64,000 nt of DNA from Anaerocolumna sp. AGMB13025 (GTDB taxonomy: Bacteria; Bacillota; Clostridia; Lachnospirales; Lachnospiraceae): contig NZ_CP121445.1 of NCBI RefSeq assembly GCF_029689925.1, positions 1,047,001 to 1,111,000 of the forward strand. The letters are read 5' to 3'. How positions within the stretch are numbered: position 1 is the first letter of the stretch; the number at the start of each line of letters is the position of its first letter. Positions 27,493-36,518 of the stretch are shown here, piece by piece. The translations under genes were made by a program, and so were the position numbers. A model generated the notes under the pieces. The model saw only the letters and a program-made list of their open reading frames with translations, was not told the DNA's origin and made no database searches.

Positions 27493-27558
27493 TTACAAAA
27501 AATGCACAGTATCAATTTTTTTAAAAAGTAGAATATTATGATTAAAGGAGATAAAACC

Positions 27559-30222
27559 ATGCAGAAAGAACTCGCTAAAACCTATGATCCCCAGGACATA
27601 GAAGGCAGATTATATGCAAAATGGCTGAATAAGAAATATTTTCATGCCGAAGTAGATAAAAGTAAAAAACCATTTACCATTGTAATTCCACCGCCAAATA
27701 TTACGGGGCAGTTACACATGGGACATGCTCTTGACAATACCATGCAGGATATCCTGATCCGTTTTAAGAGAATGCAGGGTTATAATGCGTTATGGCAGCC
27801 GGGAACCGACCATGCAAGTATTGCGACGGAAGTTAAGATTATCGAGCAGTTAAAAAAAGAAGGTATTGATAAAGAAAGTCTTGGCAGGGATGGGTTTTTA
27901 AAAAGAGCCTGGGAATGGAAAGAAGAATACGGCGGCAGGATTATCGGTCAGTTAAAGAAGCTTGGTTCCTCCTGTGACTGGGAGCGGGAACGCTTTACCA
28001 TGGACGAAGGTTGTTCCAAAGCAGTTACGGAAGTTTTTATCCGTTTATACGAAAAAGGTTATATCTATAAAGGCTCCAGAATTATTAACTGGTGTCCGGT
28101 ATGTCAGACCAGTATTTCTGATGCGGAAGTAGAACATGAGGAACAGGCTGGGCATTTCTGGCATATAAAATATCCTATTGTGGGAAGCGATGAGTTTGTT
28201 GAAGTGGCTACGACCAGACCGGAGACCATGCTTGGGGATTCAGCCGTAGCAGTTCATCCGGAGGATGAAAGATATAAGCATCTGATTGGGAAGATGGTTC
28301 TTCTGCCTTTAGTAAATAAAGAAATTCCTATTATTGCAGATAACTATGTAGATAAGGAATTTGGTACCGGTGTTGTTAAGATTACGCCAGCCCATGACCC
28401 CAATGACTTTGAAGTGGGTAAAAGACATAACCTGCCGGAAATCAATGTAATGAATGATGATGCTACAATTAACCACAACGGCGGTAAATATGCAGGGCTT
28501 GACCGTTATGAAGCCAGAAAGTTAATGGTTAAGGAACTTGAGGACATGGGGCTGTTAGTGAAAGTGGAAGATCATGTCCACAACGTTGGTACCCATGACA
28601 GATGTAAGACAACGGTAGAACCCTTAATTAAACAGCAGTGGTTTGTTAAGATGGATGAACTGATTAAACCGGCGGTAGAAGCAGTTAAAACTGGGGAAGT
28701 TAAATTCGTGCCGGAACGTTTTGACAAGATATATTTTAACTGGACCGATAACATCAGGGACTGGTGTATCTCCAGGCAGTTATGGTGGGGACACCGAATT
28801 CCTGCTTATTACTGTGAAAAGTGCGGGGAAGTCATAGTATCCAAAGAAACACCGGATAAATGCCCGAAATGCGGTCATGACCATTTCAAACAGGATGAAG
28901 ATACCTTAGATACCTGGTTTAGTTCTGCCCTTTGGCCGTTTTCTACCTTAGGATGGCCGGATAATACGGCAGATTTAGACTATTTTTATCCTACCGATGT
29001 ATTGGTAACCGGATATGATATTATCTTCTTCTGGGTTGTCCGTATGGTATTCTCTGGATTTGAATATACCGGCAAAGCACCCTTTAGCAAAGTGCTGATC
29101 CACGGTCTGGTAAGAGATTCCCAGGGACGTAAGATGAGCAAATCCCTTGGCAATGGTATTGATCCCCTTGAAATCATTGATAAATACGGTGCTGACGCTT
29201 TAAGACTTACTTTAATCACCGGTAATGCTCCCGGCAATGATATGCGTTTTTACTGGGAAAGAGTAGAAGCCAGCAGAAACTTTGCTAATAAAGTATGGAA
29301 TGCCTCCAGGTTCATTATGATGAACTTAGAAAAGGCCAAAACCGGAGATTCGATTGATCCTAAAACCTTAACCGATGCGGATAAATGGATTTTATCCAAA
29401 GCCAATTCACTTGTAAAAGATGTTACCGATAATATGGACAATTTTGAACTTGGTATTGCAGTGCAGAAAATCTATGACTTTGTATGGGAAGAATTCTGTG
29501 ACTGGTATATTGAGATGGTAAAACCCAGATTATACAGTGAAACCGATGAGACCAAAGCCGGTGCTATGTGGACCTTAAAACAGGTGCTTACCATATCGTT
29601 AAAACTGCTCCATCCTTATATGCCTTTTATTACCGAGGAAATCTACTGTACCTTAAAAGAAATGGAAGGAAAGAGCGGCGAAGAGGAATCCATTATGATT
29701 TCCCAGTGGCCGGTTTATACAGAAGAACTTACCTTTCAAAAGGAAGAGGAAGCGGTTGAAATAATAAAAGCTGCGGTAAAAGGAATCCGTAATGTCCGCA
29801 CGGATATGAATGTTCCGCCAAGCAGAAAAGCTTCTGTTATTGTGGTTTCGGAACGTGATAAAGTAAGAGCTGTCTTTGATAACAGCAAAGTATTTTTTGC
29901 CACTCTAGGTTATGCCGCAGAAGTTACGATTCAGGCAGATAAAACCGGCATTCCTTCGGACTCCGTGGCTGCTGTAATTCCAGAAGCTGCGATCTACATG
30001 CCATTTGCAGACCTTGTTGATATTGAAAAAGAAATCGAACGTCTTACCAAAGAAAAAGTAAGACTGGAAGGTGAACTTAACAGAGTTAAGGGAATGTTAA
30101 GCAACGAACGTTTCGTAAGTAAAGCACCTGAAGCCAAAATAGCAGAAGAAAAAGAAAAATTAGAAAAGTACACCAATATGATGGCTCAGGTCAGTGAACA
30201 GTTAGAGCATCTGAGTAAATAA
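27559..30222 (+). CDS. valS: Valine--tRNA ligase
   Basis: 887-aa class Ia aminoacyl-tRNA synthetase that charges tRNA-Val; cytoplasmic. HIGH motif is [14 protein letters not shown] (HMGH at about 53-56), the editing domain includes [17 protein letters not shown], and the KMSKS loop is [10 protein letters not shown] (about 523-532). A Cys4 zinc site [20 protein letters not shown] is seen, as is the C-terminal coiled-coil arm ([20 protein letters not shown]). ATG 27559 is chosen over 27538 because AAAGGAG lies between. Controlled by the T-box leader. Confidence 0.97.
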   Translation: MQKELAKTYDPQDIEGRLYAKWLNKKYFHAEVDKSKKPFTIVIPPPNITGQLHMGHALDNTMQDILIRFKRMQGYNALWQPGTDHASIATEVKIIEQLKKEGIDKESLGRDGFLKRAWEWKEEYGGRIIGQLKKLGSSCDWERERFTMDEGCSKAVTEVFIRLYEKGYIYKGSRIINWCPVCQTSISDAEVEHEEQAGHFWHIKYPIVGSDEFVEVATTRPETMLGDSAVAVHPEDERYKHLIGKMVLLPLVNKEIPIIADNYVDKEFGTGVVKITPAHDPNDFEVGKRHNLPEINVMNDDATINHNGGKYAGLDRYEARKLMVKELEDMGLLVKVEDHVHNVGTHDRCKTTVEPLIKQQWFVKMDELIKPAVEAVKTGEVKFVPERFDKIYFNWTDNIRDWCISRQLWWGHRIPAYYCEKCGEVIVSKETPDKCPKCGHDHFKQDEDTLDTWFSSALWPFSTLGWPDNTADLDYFYPTDVLVTGYDIIFFWVVRMVFSGFEYTGKAPFSKVLIHGLVRDSQGRKMSKSLGNGIDPLEIIDKYGADALRLTLITGNAPGNDMRFYWERVEASRNFANKVWNASRFIMMNLEKAKTGDSIDPKTLTDADKWILSKANSLVKDVTDNMDNFELGIAVQKIYDFVWEEFCDWYIEMVKPRLYSETDETKAGAMWTLKQVLTISLKLLHPYMPFITEEIYCTLKEMEGKSGEEESIMISQWPVYTEELTFQKEEEAVEIIKAAVKGIRNVRTDMNVPPSRKASVIVVSERDKVRAVFDNSKVFFATLGYAAEVTIQADKTGIPSDSVAAVIPEAAIYMPFADLVDIEKEIERLTKEKVRLEGELNRVKGMLSNERFVSKAPEAKIAEEKEKLEKYTNMMAQVSEQLEHLSK

Positions 30223-30355
30223 AAGCGGTACTGGTAACGTTGTAAAAACCATTTATTATGGTAAATATAGGTTACTATGTCGATTGAAATCGAACAGTTT
30301 TTCTTGCATAAAAAACCAGTAATATTATAATAGAAGTAGATAATACTGCTCGTTG

Positions 30356-30390
30356 CCAATAGAATGTATGTAATCGGTACATTCTATTGG
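30356..30390 (+). terminator. Inverted repeat, possible valS terminator
   Basis: Perfect 13-bp stem CCAATAGAATGTA / TACATTCTATTGG with nine-base loop, followed by AATTCTTTT. The weak T-run makes termination likely but not certain; an operator role is possible. Confidence 0.55.
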
Positions 30391-30515
30391 AATTCTTTTG
30401 ATACAGGCAAATATTAACTTGATTTTTATTCTCAAACTGGTTATGATGTATATGTTCAGGTTGTAAATTTCTTTTAATCTGTGATAAGATTTGGCAAAGC
30501 CAGAAAGAGGTTACC

Positions 30516-30656
30516 ATGATTAATTTCGATGAAGAAATAGCTAAATTTCAGCCAAGCCTTGAAGTGGATCAGGCAGAAGAGGTAATTAATAATAACGATT
30601 TATCGGATATTACTGATATAATAAAGACCATGCTTAAGGATTTAAAAGATAAATAA
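30516..30656 (+). CDS. Small conserved-looking acidic protein
   Basis: 46-codon gene MINFDEEIAKFQPSLEVDQA... ending in KTMLKDLKDK, preceded by AGAAAGAGG five bases before ATG. Composition is strongly acidic and helical with no membrane segment. The sequence recalls short proteins annotated as hypothetical in related Firmicutes (recollection, not searched). It may be transcribed with the zinc-ribbon/TPR gene 66 bp downstream. Confidence 0.65.
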   Translation: MINFDEEIAKFQPSLEVDQAEEVINNNDLSDITDIIKTMLKDLKDK

Positions 30657-30722
30657 GACTTTTATCAGTTTAATGTAAACCATAAATTGTACATGAGAAT
30701 AGACGGTTAGGTGGAGATGAGT

Positions 30723-32129
30723 ATGAATTGTCCGGTATGCGGCAGCACGATAGCAGCAAAGAGAAACCGCTGTGATAAGTGTGGTGAGGATTTAACAATA
30801 TACAGGAAAATGTATTTGTTATCCAATAAATATTATAACGAAGGCCTGGAAAAAGCAAAAGTAAGGGATTTGTCCGGTGCCATACTGGTACTGAAAAAGA
30901 GTCTCGAATTAAATAAGAGGAACACCAATGCCAGGAACTTATTGGGACTTATTTATTACGAGGTAGGGGAAACGGTATCTGCTTTAAGTGAATGGGTTAT
31001 CAGCAAACATTTTCAGGCAGAACAAAACGATGCGGATGATTATATGGAGTCCTTACAGTCTAATCCAACCAAATTAGATTCTTTGAACCAGACCATTAAA
31101 AAATATAATGCAGCCTTACAGTATGCAAAACAAGGCAGTGATGACCTGGCAATTATCCAGCTAAAAAAAGTTACCAATTTAAATCCTCATTTTGTAAAAG
31201 CCTTGCAGCTGTTAGCCTTACTTTACATGAAGAGCGGTGAGACAGATAAGGCGGTAAAGTGCCTTATAAAAGCAAGTAAAATAGATGTATCCAATACAAC
31301 AACGTTAAGATATCTCCATGAATTGGGTGAGATGACTACCTCCCTTAGAGAGGAAAGTGGTAATACCGACCGGGAGAATGTAAGAAGGGTACAGGAACCT
31401 ACAGTATTTCCTACCACTACTTATAAAGAAGACAAACCGAATGTGTGGGTCTTTGTAAATCTTATTTTAGGTATTGCAATTGGTATATTAGGTGTATTTT
31501 TCCTAATTGTGCCCACAGTGGAAAATAATTATAAAAATCAGCTTAAAAAACAGGAAGTAGAATACACCGAGCAAATCAATAAGAATTCACAGAATCAGGG
31601 TTCTCTTGATAAGGATAATAAAGACCTTCAGCAAAAAGTAAAGGATTTGCAGGCTCAAATTGATGGATTTCAAGTGGTGGAATATGATGATACCATTTAT
31701 AATGAATTGTTTAAAGCGGCTCAACTTTATGTACAGGAATTAATGTCTGGTAATGCCGCGAATATCGATTACGTCAAAGTAGCGAATGAGCTGTCCAAAG
31801 TAGAGTTTGATAAGCTAGACAAACAGGAGGCAAAAGACCTTTACAATCAGATTAAGGATGCCACCTATATAAAAGCATCAGAAAAACTTTATGATGAGGG
31901 TCATGATGTATTATATGCGGATAGAAAATATGAGGAAGCACTCCAAACTTTAAATAAAGCCTATGAATATGACCCGGAGAACGTAGATGCGATCTACTTT
32001 ATCGCCAGGTCCTATCACCAATCAAGTGATTATGAGAATGCGAAAAAATATTATAATATCATATTGGATAAATTCCCGGATTCCAAACGGGCCGGTGAAG
32101 CACAGGAACGATTGTCCAGTTTGAATTAA
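30723..32129 (+). CDS. Zinc-ribbon, TPR-repeat membrane protein
   Basis: 468-aa protein of unknown function. The N-terminus MNCPVCGSTIAAKRNRCDKCG is a Cys4 zinc ribbon. TPR repeats follow at about 40-75 and 125-195. A single membrane helix lies near 240-262 (VWVFVNLILGIAIGILGVFF), then a coiled coil (about 270-310), and extracytoplasmic TPR repeats at the C-terminus (YEEALQTLNKAYEYDPENVD). A GTG at 30711 lies in GTGGAGATG, which acts as the ribosome-binding site for ATG 30723. It could sense or scaffold across the membrane (inference). It precedes the spoIIA operon but is cut off from it by a terminator. Confidence 0.75.
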   Translation: MNCPVCGSTIAAKRNRCDKCGEDLTIYRKMYLLSNKYYNEGLEKAKVRDLSGAILVLKKSLELNKRNTNARNLLGLIYYEVGETVSALSEWVISKHFQAEQNDADDYMESLQSNPTKLDSLNQTIKKYNAALQYAKQGSDDLAIIQLKKVTNLNPHFVKALQLLALLYMKSGETDKAVKCLIKASKIDVSNTTTLRYLHELGEMTTSLREESGNTDRENVRRVQEPTVFPTTTYKEDKPNVWVFVNLILGIAIGILGVFFLIVPTVENNYKNQLKKQEVEYTEQINKNSQNQGSLDKDNKDLQQKVKDLQAQIDGFQVVEYDDTIYNELFKAAQLYVQELMSGNAANIDYVKVANELSKVEFDKLDKQEAKDLYNQIKDATYIKASEKLYDEGHDVLYADRKYEEALQTLNKAYEYDPENVDAIYFIARSYHQSSDYENAKKYYNIILDKFPDSKRAGEAQERLSSLN

Positions 32130-32170
32130 TACGATACAGCAGATAAAATGACAATGAAAAGAAAGGCAAT

Positions 32171-32207
32171 TCCAGTGACAGCTATCACTGGAGATGTCTT
32201 TTTTTAT
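32171..32207 (+). terminator. Terminator of the zinc-ribbon/TPR gene
   Basis: TCCAGTGA / TCACTGGA stem followed by seven T at 32200-32206. Confidence 0.85.
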
Positions 32208-32283
32208 AAAGACAGCAGTAAATATATGATAAAATATGTAATTATATGTAAGATAAACCAAGATTTGAAAGGTACTTTTTGTA

Positions 32284-32525
32284 AAGGAACTTGCGATATG
32301 CAATGGGTGTAAAGGTTGAAAGAAAATATAAGAAACCAAAAGGATGCCACGGAGCGATTCTTTCAACCTATTTAAATAGTGGCAGTATCGCAAGGAACTT
32401 GCGATATGCAATGGGTGTAAAGGTTGAAAGAAAATATAAGAAACCAAAAGGATGCCACGGAGCGATTCTTTCAACCTATTTAAATAGTGGCAGTATCGCA
32501 AGAAGCTTGCGATATGCGGGGTGTA
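32284..32525 (+). repeat. 108-bp tandem repeat with two hairpins, before spoIIAA
   Basis: Two identical 108-bp units (periods starting at 32286 and 32394) plus the first 24 bases of a third that run up to the spoIIAA start. Each unit encodes two perfect hairpins: a 9-bp stem TATCGCAAG/CTTGCGATA with a GAA loop (replaced in the last copy by a slightly different loop) and a 12-bp stem AGGTTGAAAGAA/TTCTTTCAACCT. As 108 is a multiple of three, frames stay open through it on both strands, producing two spurious open frames. Related single copies are at 16.2 and 62.4 kb. Confidence 0.95.
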
Positions 32526-32528
32526 AAT

Positions 32529-32930
32529 ATGGACAAGCAGGAAAAGAAACCAAGAAATACTACAATACTACAGCTGCGGGAGGGGGTGAAAGCAGACTTT
32601 GAGGTTGTTGATAAATGCCTTATTATAAAATTATTAGAAGAACTCGATCACCACAATGCTATTTCCATTCGGGAACAGTCGGACAAGCTGATTACCGGGA
32701 AGAATATAAAGGATATCATATTTGATTTTACCGGTTCGGAATTCATGGACAGTTCTGGGATTGGAGTAATTATGGGTCGTTACAAAAAGATCATATTTAC
32801 AGGGGGAAAGGTAGCAGTAACTGGTGTGAATCAAAGCGTTGACAGGATTTTTCGATTATCCGGATTATATAAAATTATTCATAAATTCGAAACCATAGAA
32901 GAAGCGGTGAAGAAATTTAACCTTAATTAA
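32529..32930 (+). CDS. spoIIAA: Anti-sigma F factor antagonist
   Basis: STAS-domain protein of about 114-133 aa that binds SpoIIAB and frees sigma F in the forespore; its activity is set by Ser phosphorylation. The core reads LLEELDHHNA and FDFTGSEFMDSSGIGV, the Ser pair holding the phosphorylation site. The start is unclear: ATG 32529 follows GGGGTG supplied by the repeat, while GTG 32586 would give the usual 114-aa length but a tightly spaced GGGAGG. First gene of spoIIAA-spoIIAB-sigF. Confidence 0.9.
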   Translation: MDKQEKKPRNTTILQLREGVKADFEVVDKCLIIKLLEELDHHNAISIREQSDKLITGKNIKDIIFDFTGSEFMDSSGIGVIMGRYKKIIFTGGKVAVTGVNQSVDRIFRLSGLYKIIHKFETIEEAVKKFNLN

Positions 32931-32998
32931 AATAAGTTGGACGCAGTAGAGGCTGATAAGCAGCCCATGGGAGGGCGTTCTTAAGCAGGAGGATAAGT

Positions 32999-33421
32999 AT
33001 GGATTATACTAACGAAATGTTACTCGAAATTGAAAGCCAGTCAAGGAATGAAAGTTTTGCAAGAATGGTAGTGGCCGGGTTTGTAGCCCAGCTAGATCCC
33101 ACCATTGAAGAGATTGCTGACATTAAAACAGCAGTTTCAGAGGCTGTAACCAATTCCATTATTCATGGATATAACAATGGTGCAGGAAAGGTAAAAATAA
33201 GTTGTCGTATCTGCAATCACGAAGTATTTATTGAAGTGGCCGATACCGGAAAAGGGATAGAGGATATAGAAAAAGCAATGGAGCCCTTATATACCACGAG
33301 ACCGGAATTGGAGCGTTCCGGTATGGGGTTTTCCTTTATGGAAGCCTTTATGGATGATTTGGAAGTAGAATCAAAACTGGGTGAAGGAACAACAGTTAAG
33401 ATGAAAAAACTAATCCATTGA
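32999..33421 (+). CDS. spoIIAB: Anti-sigma F factor, serine kinase
   Basis: 140-aa GHKL-type ATPase that holds sigma F inactive and phosphorylates SpoIIAA. The N-box AVSEAVTNSIIHGYNN, G1 box VADTGKGIEDIE and G2 box ERSGMGFSFMEAFMD are all present. RBS AGCAGGAGG. Normal length for the family, 68 bp after spoIIAA. Confidence 0.96.
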   Translation: MDYTNEMLLEIESQSRNESFARMVVAGFVAQLDPTIEEIADIKTAVSEAVTNSIIHGYNNGAGKVKISCRICNHEVFIEVADTGKGIEDIEKAMEPLYTTRPELERSGMGFSFMEAFMDDLEVESKLGEGTTVKMKKLIH

Positions 33422-33533
33422 TAAAGCAACAGATAATGCTCCTTGGGATTAGTGATTAAGTGCAGCCTGTCTGGCAGGTATACTTTGGTCACGGAATCGT
33501 AAAGTTTAGTACAAATAAGAAGGGAGTGAAACA

Positions 33534-34247
33534 GTGGATACATTAGAACTGATTCGTCTGTCACAGCAGGGAGATAAAGAGGCAAGAGATAGGGTTATAA
33601 CTGAAAATATTGGGTTGGTATGGAGTATTGTAAGGAGATTTATGTGCAGGGGTCATGAGCCGGAAGATCTGTTTCAGATTGGAAGTATTGGCTTAATAAA
33701 AGCCATCGATAAATTTGATATGTCCTATGATGTTAAATTCTCCACGTATGCAGTTCCCATGATTATGGGAGAAATAAAGCGGTTCCTTCGGGATGACGGG
33801 GTGATTAAAGTAAGCCGTTCCATGAAGGAAACCGCCGGTAAGATAAGGATTACCAGAGAAAAACTAAGCAGTTTATACGGCAGAGAACCCACCTTAGAAG
33901 AAATCAGCACAGAACTTAATCTTGCCAAGGAAGAAGTAGTAATGGCTCTGGAATCCGGAGCGGAAGTAGAATCTTTATATAAAACAATATATCAAGGGGA
34001 CGGCAACGCCATTTATTTAATTGATAAGTTAGAACAAACCAATGATGAAAATGAAAATATGATTGACAAGCTTGCATTAAAGGAAACCATTGCATCCTTA
34101 GATGAAAAGGACCAGGAATTAATCAGGCTTCGATACTTTATGAATAGAACCCAGACAGATATCGCTAAAGAATTAGGGATATCACAGGTACAGGTTTCCC
34201 GCCTTGAAAAGAAAATTTTATTAAAAATGCGGGAAAGGATGATGTAA
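33534..34247 (+). CDS. sigF: RNA polymerase sigma factor F
   Basis: 237-aa sigma-70 family factor that drives early forespore transcription (spoIIAC). Region 2 shows NIGLVWSIVRRF and GSIGLIKAIDKFDMSYDVKFSTYAVPMIMGEIKRFLRD; region 4 shows LGISQVQVSRLEKKIL as the -35-binding helix-turn-helix. GTG start with AGGGAG seven bases upstream. Followed by a strong terminator. Confidence 0.96.
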   Translation: MDTLELIRLSQQGDKEARDRVITENIGLVWSIVRRFMCRGHEPEDLFQIGSIGLIKAIDKFDMSYDVKFSTYAVPMIMGEIKRFLRDDGVIKVSRSMKETAGKIRITREKLSSLYGREPTLEEISTELNLAKEEVVMALESGAEVESLYKTIYQGDGNAIYLIDKLEQTNDENENMIDKLALKETIASLDEKDQELIRLRYFMNRTQTDIAKELGISQVQVSRLEKKILLKMRERMM

Positions 34248-34351
34248 ATATTCCCAGTATATTAATGTAATAGTAACAAATAATAATTAACAAATTAATA
34301 ACACTTAGTAAAGTATAGTAACTGAAATAAAATGAATAAACAAAATTATCT

Positions 34352-34383
34352 AAAGCATCAGTAGTATTTACTGATGCTTTTTA
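34352..34383 (+). terminator. Terminator of the spoIIA operon
   Basis: AAAGCATCAGTA / TACTGATGCTTT hairpin running into five T. It separates spoIIA from the spoVA unit. Confidence 0.88.
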
Positions 34384-34454
34384 ATGTTTTATGACACGTT
34401 GTTTCTGTAATTTCACCAGAAATAGATTTTGATTAGCGGGATAAGAGGTGATGA

Positions 34455-34607
34455 ATGATGATTTTAAAGCGAAAACTATATATTGTAGCAATCGTACTGG
34501 CAGTATTTTTTGTAACGGTGGCAATCGCATTCCTTGTTCAAAAGGATGGTCCTAAGGAATTTAAAGGTACCCTTGTAAGGGAGTACTGCAACGAGGCGGT
34601 TATCTGA
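34455..34607 (+). CDS. Small single-TM protein preceding spoVAA
   Basis: 50-codon gene whose stop TGA overlaps the ATG of spoVAA (TGATG), so the two are translationally coupled. One membrane helix is visible (YIVAIVLAVFFVTVAIAFLV, about residues 8-27) after a basic N-terminus, with a short extracytoplasmic tail. RBS AGAGGTG. An alternative start is ATG 34458. It is not part of the classical spoVA set; function unknown, presumably in forespore or spore membrane. Confidence 0.7.
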   Translation: MMILKRKLYIVAIVLAVFFVTVAIAFLVQKDGPKEFKGTLVREYCNEAVI

Positions 34608-35236
34608 TGGATAAGACAATTCTGTATATAAAAATCGATAAAAATAATATGGTCAAAAATAAGACGGTTTTTTTAAATGATATTGCAAAATTATACAGCG
34701 TTGACACAATTATGGTAAATGATTTAAAGAGTCAGATTATTTTTGATGTCCCAACCAGTAAAAAAGGGAATTATATCTTTTCCATTTTAAAGCTCATTGA
34801 AAACATCAATAATGCATACCCTAAAGTGCAAATCATTAATCTGGGGGAAACGGATTTTATTATTCACTACGATCCGCCTTCTAAGAAACTTAAGATTTTT
34901 GAATATATAAAAGTGATTATGGTATCGTTGATGGTATTTTTCGGAGCTGCATTTACGATAATGACCTTTAATGAAGATGCTAATGTGAAGGAAGTATTTT
35001 ATATTATATATAAACTGATAATGGGAAATGAAAAGGATGGTGCCTCTATTCTGGAGATTTCCTATTCCATCGGCATACCGATTGGGATTATTATCTTCTT
35101 TAACCACTTTTCTAAGATAAAACTCGGTAACGACCCTACCCCCATGCAAGTTCAGATGCGTTTATATGAAGAAGATATGGACAAAACTTTGATTGAGAAT
35201 GCCAGCAGAGAGGGGAAAACCATTGATATTTTATAA
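34607..35236 (+). CDS. spoVAA: Stage V sporulation protein AA
   Basis: 209-aa component of the SpoVA channel that takes up Ca-dipicolinate in the forespore and releases it in germination. A soluble N-terminal part (about 1-100) is followed by two membrane helices (about 103-123 and 145-170). Highly basic/hydrophobic pattern and position at the head of spoVAA-AB-AC-AD-AE identify it. Stop overlaps the start of spoVAB. Confidence 0.88.
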   Translation: MDKTILYIKIDKNNMVKNKTVFLNDIAKLYSVDTIMVNDLKSQIIFDVPTSKKGNYIFSILKLIENINNAYPKVQIINLGETDFIIHYDPPSKKLKIFEYIKVIMVSLMVFFGAAFTIMTFNEDANVKEVFYIIYKLIMGNEKDGASILEISYSIGIPIGIIIFFNHFSKIKLGNDPTPMQVQMRLYEEDMDKTLIENASREGKTIDIL

Positions 35237-35645
35237 ATATGGTCTTTTAATTTTAATAGGAATTACCGCTGGACTTGTAGTAGCTGCGGGACTATTTACC
35301 TTTATTACCTTAATAGGCGTCCTCACAAGGCTGGCAGTCAGGACGAATACGGCAAATAAACTTCATTTATATGAAGATTTGGTAGTACTTGGGGCTACTA
35401 TTGGAAATATCGTATTAATCTTTGAAGTGAATATTCCTCTTGGCACGGTAGGTCTTGTTATGTTTGGCCTGTTCTCCGGAGGATTTATCGGGTGTCTGGC
35501 AGTAGCACTAGAAGAAGTGCTTAAGGTTTTTCCGGTATTAACTTACCGGATCCGCTTAAAGTTTGGAATACCGGTAATTGTGTTATGCCTGGCATTGGGG
35601 AAAGGGATTGGTGCCTTTTATCAGTTATTTATTAGTGGACAGTAA
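35223..35645 (+). CDS. spoVAB: Stage V sporulation protein AB
   Basis: About 140-aa membrane protein of the SpoVA complex with four or five predicted helices and the conserved VAAGLFTFITLIGV and LGATIGNIV segments. The frame is open back to TTG 35193, but AGAGGGG at about 35208 fits TTG 35223, overlapping the end of spoVAA by 14 bp. Confidence 0.87.
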   Translation: MIFYKYGLLILIGITAGLVVAAGLFTFITLIGVLTRLAVRTNTANKLHLYEDLVVLGATIGNIVLIFEVNIPLGTVGLVMFGLFSGGFIGCLAVALEEVLKVFPVLTYRIRLKFGIPVIVLCLALGKGIGAFYQLFISGQ

Positions 35646-35650
35646 TCTAA

Positions 35651-35803
35651 AGATAGAAATCACAAAAAGATAGAAATCACAAAAAGATAGAAATCACAAA
35701 AAGATAGAAATCGCAAAAAGATAGAAATCGCAAAAAGATAGAAATCACAAAAAGATAGAAATCAAAAAAAGATAGAAATCAAAAAAAGATAGAAATTAGA
35801 AAA
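35651..35803 (+). repeat. 17-bp tandem repeat array inside the spoVA operon
   Basis: Nine units with an exact 17-bp period (starts 35651, 35668, 35685 and so on to 35787), core AGATAGAAATCACAAAA, purine-rich on the + strand. Units 4-5 carry CGC and the last ones CAA in place of CAC; further decayed units reach about 35835. It lies between spoVAB and spoVAC, with no spacer sequences, so it is not a CRISPR array. Confidence 0.95.
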
Positions 35804-35905
35804 TAATAAAAATCAGAAAATGATTGAAATTAGGCAAAGTATTTGCAGGGTTGTGGGTTTGCAGACGCCTAAAATATTATACTAAAATGTAAGGAGTTGA
35901 TTACA

Positions 35906-36412
35906 ATGCCAGATAAAAATAAAGTAACAGCCCAGGATGTGGTAATAGAAAAGGATAAAAATAAAAAAGAGCAGATTTACAATCAATATGTAAAGGATAT
36001 GACCCCGAAACACAGTGCCTTTGCCAATTTATGCAAAGCCTTCTTTGTGGGGGGATTAATCTGCACTCTTGGACAGGGGCTGTTAAATCTATACAAATAC
36101 TGGGGAGCTGGGGAAGAATTAGCCGCAGGTTATACTTCTTTGACGCTGATTTTCTTAGCAGTTTTATTAACCGGTCTTAATATATACCCCAAACTTGCAA
36201 AATTTGCAGGAGCCGGAAGTGTGGTGCCTATAACCGGTTTTGCCAATTCGGTAGCCGCGCCGGCAGTAGAATATAAGAAAGAGGGTCAGGTATTTGGTAT
36301 TGGTTGTAAAATCTTTACCATAGCAGGACCTGTTATTCTCTACGGTATCTTTTTCTCCTGGCTCCTGGGGGTTATCTATTATATCCTGATGGAACTAGGT
36401 GTGGTTAAATAA
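35906..36412 (+). CDS. spoVAC: Stage V sporulation protein AC
   Basis: 168-aa membrane protein, a mechanosensitive-channel component in B. subtilis. Predicted helices lie at about 40-60, 75-95 and 130-160; FVGGLICTLGQG and FAGAGSVVPITGFANSV are the family signatures shared with SpoVAE. ATG 35906 follows AAGGAG; an upstream TTG at 35897 is too close to it. Confidence 0.94.
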   Translation: MPDKNKVTAQDVVIEKDKNKKEQIYNQYVKDMTPKHSAFANLCKAFFVGGLICTLGQGLLNLYKYWGAGEELAAGYTSLTLIFLAVLLTGLNIYPKLAKFAGAGSVVPITGFANSVAAPAVEYKKEGQVFGIGCKIFTIAGPVILYGIFFSWLLGVIYYILMELGVVK

Positions 36413-36518
36413 CTGCAGTGAAAGTTAAAAGAAAGAATTCCCCTATTAGTGATGCCTGTTAAAGCATCAGCATGACGGGATGGGTGAAGGAAAATATAGG
36501 TTTAGAAAGGATGACATA

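Noticed and set aside
32022-32602. Open frames of 159 aa (-) and 103 aa (+) over the spoIIAA leader
   Set aside because: They are produced by the 108-bp repeat, whose length is a multiple of three; the amino-acid repeat is the same as the DNA repeat, and there is no independent ribosome-binding site.
35651-35803. 17-bp array as a CRISPR
   Set aside because: Units follow each other without spacers and are too short; no cas gene is near.
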